From contig JBKJIQ010000043.1 of the NCBI GenBank assembly GCA_046598395.1, forward strand, positions 1 to 12,384: DNA of 12,384 nt. The letters are read 5' to 3'. Both the position numbers and the translations under genes were made by a program. The notes below the pieces were generated by a model. The model saw nothing but the letters and a program-made list of their open reading frames with translations. It did not search any database and was not told the DNA's origin. Origin of the DNA: JAENVU01 sp046598395. Lineage in GTDB: Bacteria; Actinomycetota; Acidimicrobiia; IMCC26256; JAENVU01. Of the stretch, positions 5,578 to 11,702 are shown piece after piece (position 1 is the stretch's first letter; every line of letters starts with the position of its first letter).

Positions 5578-8124
5578 GTGGCGTTTGACTCCGGTTCGGT
5601 CCCTTTCGACGCGCCTGCCGCAACTCAAGTGCCGGCAGACCGAGTGTCGGAGTACGGCGCGCCATCGGTCGCTGGTGGGCCGATCTGTCCGAGCTCCGCC
5701 GATCGGCTGATTCCACCCCGCGATCGCGACCTCACCCTCGTGTGGCGCGTCGTCGGCATTGTGGTGGTCGCGGTGTGCTGTGGCCTCGTGTTGCTGGTGC
5801 TCGATCCCAAGCTCTTGTTGCGGAACACCACGCCGAACGGTGGCGATCTTGGCGCCCACGTGTGGTTTCCGGCCTACCTCCGGGATCATCTCCTTCCGCA
5901 CTGGCGGGTGGCCGGTTGGTCCAACGATTGGTTCGGAGGCTTTCCCGCTGGTCAGTTCTATTTTCCACTTCCGGCGTTGGTGACGGTCGTCCTCGACGTG
6001 TTTCTGCCCTACAACGTGGCACTGAAGCTCACCACCGCGATCGGCCCGGTTGCGATTCCCGCGGCGGCGTATGCGTTTGGGCGAGGGTTGAAGATGCGCC
6101 GACCCGCGCCGGAGTTCTGTGCGATCGCGAGTTTGTTCTTCCTCTACTTCCAGGGGATCGCCACCGGGGCAAACGCGGCGGCAGATCAGACCGCGATTCA
6201 GTTCAACCAGCGGATCATGGGCGGCACCTTGGTGAGTGCGCTCGCGGGGGAGTACTCGTTCTCGCTCGCGCTGGCGCTCGCGCTGTTCGCGCTCGGAGCC
6301 CTCGGCTATTCCACGCGCACGGGCAGGCGGAGTTGGCTGGCGGCGGTCTTGCTGGCAGCAACCGTCTTGTCTCATGTGGTGGTGGGCCTGTTCGCCATCG
6401 TCGGTGCAGTGGTGATTGTGGCGATCGGCTTGACCTGGCGGTATCTGCGCGCTCGGCGCGTGCTCGGCCGCGCCACCGTGATCGGACTGGTGGCAGGTCT
6501 GCTCACTGCGTTCTGGTCACTCCCGCTCGTGGTGACGTTCCCGTACACCGCGAACATGCGCTACACCAAGATCAATGCCTACATTGACTACCTCATCGTC
6601 GACGAGTTCCTGTGGGCCTACGTGCTGGCGATCGTCGGGCTCGCGTTGGCCATTGCGTTTCGCGATCGCGCCGCGCTCACGGTTGGCGCCTTGGGTCTGA
6701 TTTTCGCTGGGGTCTTTCGGTTCTGGCCGGAGCTTCATGCATGGAATCTGCGGTTCTTGCCGTTCTGGTACCTCTGCGTGTTCTTCATGGCGGCGATCGG
6801 CGCGGCCGAAATCGTCCGCCGATTGAGTGGTGAGTTCGCGCGGCTTTGGGTCGGACCGCCGCCACTTCCCAACGAGGTCTATGAGTTGGCGGGCGACCGT
6901 GAAGGCCGCCGGTATCGGCTGGTGATGAACGCCAGCATCGTGGTGGTGGTCGTCGCCGTGCTCTCGGTGGGTACGTGGTTCAATCACTCCCACCAGGGCT
7001 TCATTCCGTACTGGGCGAGTTGGAACGAGACCGGCTACGAGAACGGCGCGGTTCATTACGACTCGACGTCGAAAGGGAAGAGTCTCAAGCAATACGGCGA
7101 GTATCGCGCCCTGATGGATCGACTGGGACGGCTGCCTGCGGGGCGGGCGTTGTGGGAGGGTGGCGGGTCCATCGACAACTACGGCACGTCGCTCGCGCTG
7201 ATGCTCATCCCGTACTGGACGCACGGCCGCATTGGTTCGTTCGAGGGGCTCTATTACGAGTCAGCGGCGAGCACGCCGTATGACTTCATGACGATCGCGT
7301 CGCTTTCGGGGACGGGGAACTCGTCGGATCCGGTTCGTGGGCTCGACTACCGCCACATCGAAGCGTTCGGCGATGGCGTGCGCCAGCTGCGGGCCCTCGG
7401 TGGTCGCTACTACCTCGCGCACTCGGCCGGCGCCAAGGAGGCGGCGGCGAAAGATCCAGGGCTGCGGTTCATCGACACCGTGAAAGACCGCGATGGCATG
7501 GAGCCGGAGAGCTGGAACATCTACGAGGTGCGAGACCATGCCCTCGTGGCACCGCTTGGTCAAGAACCGATTGTCGTGAGGCCCAAGTCGGGGACCCAAG
7601 CTGAGTGTTTCCATCACGCCAAGGGCGGCGATCCCGGACCCGAAATCGCCGATCCATGGGAATGCACCTCTGCGTATTGGTGGAGCCAGCCCGCGAATCT
7701 GGACCGTCCACTCGCGGCCGCAGGACCCGAGCGCTGGCGCCGGAGTTCGGCTGCCGATGCACCTGGAATTCCGCGGCGCCGCCAACCGGCCGTGGCCGTT
7801 TCGGCGGTCCACGAGTCCGACAGCGCCATCCGCTTCCACGTGTCGCGCGTCGGGGTTCCGGTCGTGGTGCGCACCTCGTACTTCCCGAACTGGGAGGCCA
7901 GCGGGGCACAGGGTCCATGGCGCCTCACGCCCAACCTCATGGTGGTGGTTCCCACGTCTCGCAACGTTGAACTCCGGTTTGTGCGCTCGGGCGCAGAGAA
8001 GTTGGGAGCGCTGCTCACCCTCGGAGGGATCGTGGGGCTTGGTGGGTTGGTGGCGTGGGACCTGCGCCTGCGCCGCCGCCGCCAGCGGGCGCGACCTGAT
8101 CGGGAAGCGGGTAGTACGCCCTGA
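5578..8124 (+). CDS. Large multi-spanning membrane protein, GT-C/YfhO-like
   Basis: Protein of 848 residues. A polar N-terminus (1-53) precedes TM1 (about 54-76), and then a loop begins with GGDLGAHVW (88-96). An acidic residue in the first extracytoplasmic loop is the catalytic position in GT-C transferases that use polyprenyl-phosphate sugars, so Asp 90 is the candidate. About a dozen further TM segments reach residue 410. A large extracytoplasmic region follows, with SYFPNWEASG (from about 767), a beta-domain motif seen in YfhO-type proteins, and then a final TM (809-829) and a basic tail. Database labels for such proteins often read '6-pyruvoyl-tetrahydropterin synthase-related', which describes a domain model, not an activity. 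Its neighbours make mannose phosphates, so mannosyl or other glycan transfer to the envelope is plausible but unproven. I chose the GTG start for its leaderless spacing. Confidence 0.78.
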   Translation: MAFDSGSVPFDAPAATQVPADRVSEYGAPSVAGGPICPSSADRLIPPRDRDLTLVWRVVGIVVVAVCCGLVLLVLDPKLLLRNTTPNGGDLGAHVWFPAYLRDHLLPHWRVAGWSNDWFGGFPAGQFYFPLPALVTVVLDVFLPYNVALKLTTAIGPVAIPAAAYAFGRGLKMRRPAPEFCAIASLFFLYFQGIATGANAAADQTAIQFNQRIMGGTLVSALAGEYSFSLALALALFALGALGYSTRTGRRSWLAAVLLAATVLSHVVVGLFAIVGAVVIVAIGLTWRYLRARRVLGRATVIGLVAGLLTAFWSLPLVVTFPYTANMRYTKINAYIDYLIVDEFLWAYVLAIVGLALAIAFRDRAALTVGALGLIFAGVFRFWPELHAWNLRFLPFWYLCVFFMAAIGAAEIVRRLSGEFARLWVGPPPLPNEVYELAGDREGRRYRLVMNASIVVVVVAVLSVGTWFNHSHQGFIPYWASWNETGYENGAVHYDSTSKGKSLKQYGEYRALMDRLGRLPAGRALWEGGGSIDNYGTSLALMLIPYWTHGRIGSFEGLYYESAASTPYDFMTIASLSGTGNSSDPVRGLDYRHIEAFGDGVRQLRALGGRYYLAHSAGAKEAAAKDPGLRFIDTVKDRDGMEPESWNIYEVRDHALVAPLGQEPIVVRPKSGTQAECFHHAKGGDPGPEIADPWECTSAYWWSQPANLDRPLAAAGPERWRRSSAADAPGIPRRRQPAVAVSAVHESDSAIRFHVSRVGVPVVVRTSYFPNWEASGAQGPWRLTPNLMVVVPTSRNVELRFVRSGAEKLGALLTLGGIVGLGGLVAWDLRLRRRRQRARPDREAGSTP

Positions 8125-8187
8125 TTTCTCCCAGTTCAGACATGCGGGTGGCGCCGGGTCGAGGCGGGGCCCAGAACGCGGTGGGGC

Positions 8188-8193
8188 TACGAT
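8188..8193 (+). promoter_or_regulatory. -10 box before the mannose-phosphate operon
   Basis: TACGAT fits TANNNT and would start transcription near 8200, giving a leader of about 39 nt before GTG 8239. The leader carries GAGGG (8227-8231), 7 nt before the start. The 8125-8187 stretch shows no clear terminator for the preceding gene. Confidence 0.45.
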
Positions 8194-8238
8194 CACGGTC
8201 CCGTCCAGAGGGCGGTGAGGAGCCTCGAGGGCTCGATC

Positions 8239-9594
8239 GTGGGCGATTCGCTCGACACAATTTTCAAGGCCTATGACGTTCGCGGCGTCTATCCGGGCGA
8301 GATCGACGAAAGCATTGCCAAGAAGATTGGCAATGCCTTCGTGCGCTTCACCGGCGCGTCGACCGTCGTGGTCGGCTACGACATGCGACCGTCGTCGGTG
8401 CCGCTCAGCCGCGCTTTCATCGAGGGTGCCACGATGGCCGGTGCCGATGTGGTCGATGTTGGGCTCGCGTCCACCGACCTGGTGTATTTCGCTTCGGGAA
8501 CCCTCGACGCGCCCGGCGCGATGTTCACGGCCAGCCACAACCCGGCCAAGTACAACGGCGTGAAGTTGTGTCGCGCCGGTGCCGCTCCGGTGGGCGAGGC
8601 AACCGGTTTGGGACAAATCAAGGAAGCGGTCGGGGCGGGTTTGCTGGAGCGGGCCGAGGAGAGCGGCCAGGTCACCGAACGAAACCTGCTCGCGGATTTT
8701 GGTGCCCACGTTCGTTCGTTCGTCGATGTCTCGTTGCTGCGTCCGCTCAAGATCGTGGCCGATACCGCGAATGGCATGGGTGGGCTCGTGGTGCCGGAGG
8801 TCTTCGAAGGCCTCCCGTTCGACCTCACGATGCTCTTCGGCGAGCTCGACGGAACGTTCCCGAATCACCCGGCGGATCCGATCCAGCCGGAGAACCTGGT
8901 CTCACTCCAGAAGTTGGTACTCGAGACCGGCGCGGATATCGGGCTCGCGTTCGATGGCGATGCGGATCGCGTGTTTCTCGTCGACGATCTGGGTGACCCG
9001 GTTTCCGGTTCGATCACCACCGCGATCGTGGCCCAGGCGATGTTGGCTCGTACCCCCGGGGGCACGGTGGTTCACAACCTGATCTGTTCGAAGACCGTGC
9101 CCGAGGTCATCCGTGAGTGTGGTGGAGAGCCGGTGCGCGCCCGGGTGGGCCACTCGTTCATCAAACAGGTGATGGCCGAGACCGACGCGATTTTTGGCGG
9201 CGAGCACTCGGCGCACTACTACTTCCGAGACAACTGGCGGGCGGATTCCGGTTCGATCGCGGCAATGGTCGTGCTCGAGGCGCTGTCGGTTGCAGAGGTT
9301 CCACTCTCGGAGTTGCGCAAACCTTTTGAGCGCTACGCCGCGTCGGGCGAGATCAACACGACCGTCGGGGATCCGCTCGCCGTGATCGAGGCCGTCGCCG
9401 CGCATTTTGCAACGAATCTTGATGCCACGCAAGACCGCCTCGACGGGCTCACCGTGGATTTCGGCGCCTGGTGGTTCAACCTGCGCCCGAGTAACACCGA
9501 GCCGCTGCTGCGCCTCAACCTTGAGGCGGCCGACCGCGGCACGTGCGATGCTCACACCGAGGAAGTACTCACGCTCATCCGAGCCCAGTCGTAG
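8239..9594 (+). CDS. manB: Phosphomannomutase/phosphoglucomutase
   Basis: Enzyme of 451 residues in the alpha-D-phosphohexomutase family. It interconverts mannose-6-P and mannose-1-P (and often glucose-6-P/glucose-1-P) in the cytoplasm, supplying GDP-mannose synthesis. All four family motifs are intact: phosphoserine loop TASHNP (97-102, Ser 99), magnesium loop DGDADR (239-244), sugar-binding GGEHSAH (320-326) and phosphate-binding RPSNTEP (416-422). GEHSAH rather than GEHSGH is usual for the bacterial PMM/PGM branch. GTG 8239 gives the normal short lead (VGDSLDT) into IFKAYDVRG and has a GAGGG site; GTG 8215 would add eight residues with a poorly spaced site. It heads a tight run of mannose-metabolism genes, and the next gene's ribosome site overlaps its stop. 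Confidence 0.95.
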   Translation: MGDSLDTIFKAYDVRGVYPGEIDESIAKKIGNAFVRFTGASTVVVGYDMRPSSVPLSRAFIEGATMAGADVVDVGLASTDLVYFASGTLDAPGAMFTASHNPAKYNGVKLCRAGAAPVGEATGLGQIKEAVGAGLLERAEESGQVTERNLLADFGAHVRSFVDVSLLRPLKIVADTANGMGGLVVPEVFEGLPFDLTMLFGELDGTFPNHPADPIQPENLVSLQKLVLETGADIGLAFDGDADRVFLVDDLGDPVSGSITTAIVAQAMLARTPGGTVVHNLICSKTVPEVIRECGGEPVRARVGHSFIKQVMAETDAIFGGEHSAHYYFRDNWRADSGSIAAMVVLEALSVAEVPLSELRKPFERYAASGEINTTVGDPLAVIEAVAAHFATNLDATQDRLDGLTVDFGAWWFNLRPSNTEPLLRLNLEAADRGTCDAHTEEVLTLIRAQS

Positions 9595-9603
9595 GAGAAG
9601 ATC

Positions 9604-9840
9604 GTGGCCCTCGATTCACAGCTACTCGAGATCCTGGCGTGCCCCGAAGACAAGGGTGCACTGCTGTACTTCGAAGGCGAGAGTTCGCTCTACAACCCGC
9701 GACTCAAGCGTCGGTACACCATCCGTGACGACATTCCGATCATGCTGATCGACGAAGCCGAAACCGTGAGCGACGCCGAGCACGATCGGCTGATGGCCAA
9801 GGCCGAAGCCGAGAACGTTCGCCCCACCTTCGAGGCGTGA
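9604..9840 (+). CDS. Trm112-like small protein
   Basis: Protein of 78 residues resembling the Trm112/UPF0434 family (PF03966): LLEILACPEDKGALLYF, a variable middle, then RRYTIRDDIPIMLID, the conserved end of the fold. Classical members carry two CxxC-type zinc pairs; here only Cys 13 of CPED remains, so a structural zinc is unlikely. This variant, with LYNPRL in place of the second pair, is what I remember from actinobacterial homologues beside manB. The start GTG 9604 has AGGAG (9593-9597) overlapping the manB stop, so translation is probably coupled. Trm112 proteins act as partners that stabilise methyltransferases. In this operon the partner could be a mannose-phosphate enzyme, which is inference. 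Confidence 0.85.
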   Translation: MALDSQLLEILACPEDKGALLYFEGESSLYNPRLKRRYTIRDDIPIMLIDEAETVSDAEHDRLMAKAEAENVRPTFEA

Positions 9841-9890
9841 TCCACCGACTTCAGGGTCCGTGTACGGCGTTCACCGAGCGCAGCGAGCAG

Positions 9891-9908
9891 CTCGGGAGGC
9901 GTCCCGAG
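9891..9908 (+). repeat. 7-bp hairpin in the manB-operon gap
   Basis: CTCGGGA and TCCCGAG pair around a GGCG loop, 50 bp after the Trm112-like stop. No T-run follows, so it is a poor terminator. The overlapping CGAGCAGCTCG (9884-9894) offers a competing stem. It may stabilise or attenuate the message. Confidence 0.55.
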
Positions 9909-9943
9909 ACAGGCACCGCCTCGAGAAGTCTGCGAGCTGCGAA

Positions 9944-9989
9944 CGAAGCCGGACGAGCAGTAGTGACGAAGCCGGACGAGCAGTAGTGA
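9944..9989 (+). repeat. Perfect 23-bp tandem duplication at the isomerase start
   Basis: Two identical 23-bp units (9944-9966 and 9967-9989), each running from CGAAGCCGG to AGTAGTGA, stand head to tail. The last base of the second copy is the A of the ATG. The unit is not a multiple of three and carries TAG and TGA, so it is not coding. Neither copy supplies a clear Shine-Dalgarno. Confidence 0.92.
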
Positions 9990-11032
9990 TGAATGACTCG
10001 CTGGGGTTCCTCGACGCGGTCGCGGGACTTCCGGAACAGCTGACCGCCGCGCACCAGGCGGCGGCGTCCGCGCTCGCGGCCGACGCGCTCCCGGCGGCCG
10101 ACGATATTCACAACATCGTCGTCATGGGCATGGGCGGTTCGGGGATTTCCGGCGACGTACTCGCCGCGGTGTCGAATGCCACCCTTCCCATCCCGGTCAC
10201 GGTCTTGAAGCAGTACCGCACGCCCGCGTTCGTGGGCCCGCACACCCTCGCGTTCGCGGTGTCCTACTCCGGCGGCACCGAAGAGACACTGTCAATGACC
10301 ACGGGCGCGCTCGATGCGGGCGCGCGGGTGATCGCGGTCGCGAGCGGCGGAGCGTTGGCCGAGCTGGTCACGAGCCGCGGTGGCCTCCACGTTGCGTGTC
10401 CGCCGGGCTACATGCCGCGCGCCGCCCTCGGCGCCTTGGTCGCCCCGCTGTTCGTGACTCTCTTTCGGATGGGACTGCTCCCGAATGCGCACGACCTCTT
10501 GGTGGGCGCGCAGGATCAGCTGACCCGTCGACGAAACCTTTGCGCCACCGGTGTGCTCGGTGCCGCGAATCCCGCACGCGAGATCGCGCGCAAGATCGGG
10601 CGCACGATTCCGCTCGTCTACGGCGGTGGTGCGCTCGGCGCAGTGGCTGCGATGCGGTGGAAGGCCGATGTCAACGAAAACGCGAAAGCACCGGCGTTCT
10701 GGAATGCGCACCCGGAGCTGGATCACAACGAGATCTGTGGCTTTGGTCAACACGGCGACGTCACGCGTCAGATCCTCACACTGATCGAGTTGCGGCACGG
10801 CTTCGAACACGAGCGTCTCGCGCCGCGCTTCGCCGGTGTGCGCGAGCAGGTGGAGGAATGCGTAGCCCAGGTGCTCGAGGTCCGGTCAGCGGGTGAGGGG
10901 CGCCTCGCACACCTCCTGGATCTGATGTATCTGGGCGACTGGGTGAGCTGCTATCTCGCGCTCGAGAACGATGTCGACCCCGGCCCGATCCCCGCGATTG
11001 CCACGCTCAAAGACCGCCTCGCGCAAAGCTGA
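9989..11032 (+). CDS. Bifunctional phosphoglucose/phosphomannose isomerase
   Basis: Protein of 347 residues made of two SIS domains, with the C-terminal part typical of bacterial PGI/PMI (PF10432). It would convert fructose-6-P to glucose-6-P and mannose-6-P. The phosphosugar loop is VVMGMGGSGISGDVL (about 44-58), followed by SYSGGTEETL (92-101), the serine/threonine-rich substrate loop. The second domain has PLVYGGG and HPELDHNEI (241-248), whose Glu is the family's catalytic base region. The C-terminal DWVSCYLALEN and PIPAIATLK are also characteristic. The start ATG 9989 overlaps a TGA (TGATG) at the end of a tandem repeat; the frame is open back to 9860, but that extension contains the out-of-frame repeat and looks noncoding. 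The mycobacterial counterpart next to manB and manA is Rv3256c, from memory. Confidence 0.92.
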   Translation: MNDSLGFLDAVAGLPEQLTAAHQAAASALAADALPAADDIHNIVVMGMGGSGISGDVLAAVSNATLPIPVTVLKQYRTPAFVGPHTLAFAVSYSGGTEETLSMTTGALDAGARVIAVASGGALAELVTSRGGLHVACPPGYMPRAALGALVAPLFVTLFRMGLLPNAHDLLVGAQDQLTRRRNLCATGVLGAANPAREIARKIGRTIPLVYGGGALGAVAAMRWKADVNENAKAPAFWNAHPELDHNEICGFGQHGDVTRQILTLIELRHGFEHERLAPRFAGVREQVEECVAQVLEVRSAGEGRLAHLLDLMYLGDWVSCYLALENDVDPGPIPAIATLKDRLAQS

Positions 11033-11036
11033 ATGC

Positions 11037-11483
11037 GTGACTGAGCTTCCCTTCACCGGCAACCCGACCACCTTCACCACCGTCGGCGACGGGCGCCGCG
11101 TGGAGAAGCCGTGGGGTTGGGAGATCCATTGGACGCCGGGGGACCGGCCTTACGTGGGCAAGGTGCTCCACGTTCTCGCAGGGAAGCGGCTGTCGCTCCA
11201 ACTGCACGACGAGAAGCTGGAGTCCTGGCTGCTTATGAGCGGCCGGGCCAAGGTCGTCTGGGACGACGGCACCGGCGACATGGTCGAGACCGAACTCGAG
11301 CCTGGCCTCGGCTACTCGTGTGCGATCGGCCAACGGCACCGATTGGTGGGCCTCACCGACTGCGACATCCTCGAGGTCTCGACGCCGGAGATCGGTACGA
11401 CCTACCGCCTCGAGGACGACTACGCCCGTCGAGACGAAACCGAGGATGTACGCAACGCCCCCGGCCGCGGCTGGCCCGGCTGA
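11037..11483 (+). CDS. Cupin mannose-6-phosphate isomerase-like protein
   Basis: Single-cupin protein of 148 residues, the size and layout of the C-terminal domain of type II phosphomannose isomerase/GDP-mannose pyrophosphorylase, without the nucleotidyltransferase half. It opens with RRVEKPWGWEIHW, typical of the family. The metal site is visible as QLH (55-57) plus Glu 62 in KLESW and His 101 in GQRHRL. The expected activity is isomerisation of mannose-6-P and fructose-6-P, overlapping the preceding enzyme. A non-catalytic or sugar-phosphate-sensing cupin is an alternative. The start GTG lies 4 nt after the previous stop and has no clear ribosome site, which points to translational coupling. 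A full-length multidomain ManA is absent from the window. Confidence 0.85.
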   Translation: MTELPFTGNPTTFTTVGDGRRVEKPWGWEIHWTPGDRPYVGKVLHVLAGKRLSLQLHDEKLESWLLMSGRAKVVWDDGTGDMVETELEPGLGYSCAIGQRHRLVGLTDCDILEVSTPEIGTTYRLEDDYARRDETEDVRNAPGRGWPG

Positions 11484-11527
11484 TTCTTGGTTTCGCGTCG
11501 CGATCCGGTGGTCGGGAGGACGGAATC

Positions 11528-11583
11528 GCTACACGGAACGTTTCTGGCGGCGGAGAGCGCTTCCCCGTATGCGTGGGTGTAGC
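11528..11583. repeat. Inverted repeat GCTACAC/GTGTAGC upstream of ahcY
   Basis: GCTACAC (11528-11534) and GTGTAGC (11577-11583) are perfect complements 42 bp apart. GGAA (11535-11538) and TTCC (11561-11564) could pair inside. The right arm overlaps the candidate -10 box of ahcY, so the pair could be an operator, or the base of an RNA stem if transcription starts further upstream. Confidence 0.5.
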
Positions 11584-11585
11584 CT
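11580..11585 (+). promoter_or_regulatory. Candidate -10 box of ahcY
   Basis: TAGCCT fits TANNNT and would start transcription near 11592, giving a leader of about 110 nt. That leader contains CCGG-TGAT-CCGG and other short stems but matches no riboswitch consensus that I know. The 11484-11702 gap has no gene I can support. Confidence 0.35.
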
Positions 11586-11702
11586 CACTCTCTGGTCGGG
11601 CTCCCGTTGGGGCTGTCATCCGGTGATCCGGGCCGACTCTGGCAAACGGTCTCGTACGTGTCGGGTTCGATGCGTCGCGCCGTTCAAAGAGAAGGAACCC
11701 GA

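Noticed and set aside
5578..8124. Reading the membrane protein as a 6-pyruvoyl-tetrahydropterin synthase
   Set aside because: That name comes from a membrane-domain label. There is no soluble PTPS fold or zinc-histidine site, and the protein is a multi-spanning membrane protein.
7261..8868. A long minus-strand open frame opposite the membrane protein and manB
   Set aside because: It spans two well-supported plus-strand genes, crosses their intergenic gap and shows no domain. Shadow frame.
9860..9988. N-terminal extension of the isomerase by 43 codons
   Set aside because: The region contains a 23-bp tandem repeat that is not a multiple of three and gives unrelated residues in each copy. The SIS protein has its normal length from ATG 9989.
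11655..11690. tRNA T-arm-like GGGTTCGAT
   Set aside because: No acceptor stem, anticodon arm or D-arm can be built around it, and it lies in the ahcY leader.
11592..11702. SAH or SAM-IV riboswitch before ahcY
   Set aside because: Short stems exist, but I cannot match the conserved loops of either class, so I left it as an unassigned structured region.
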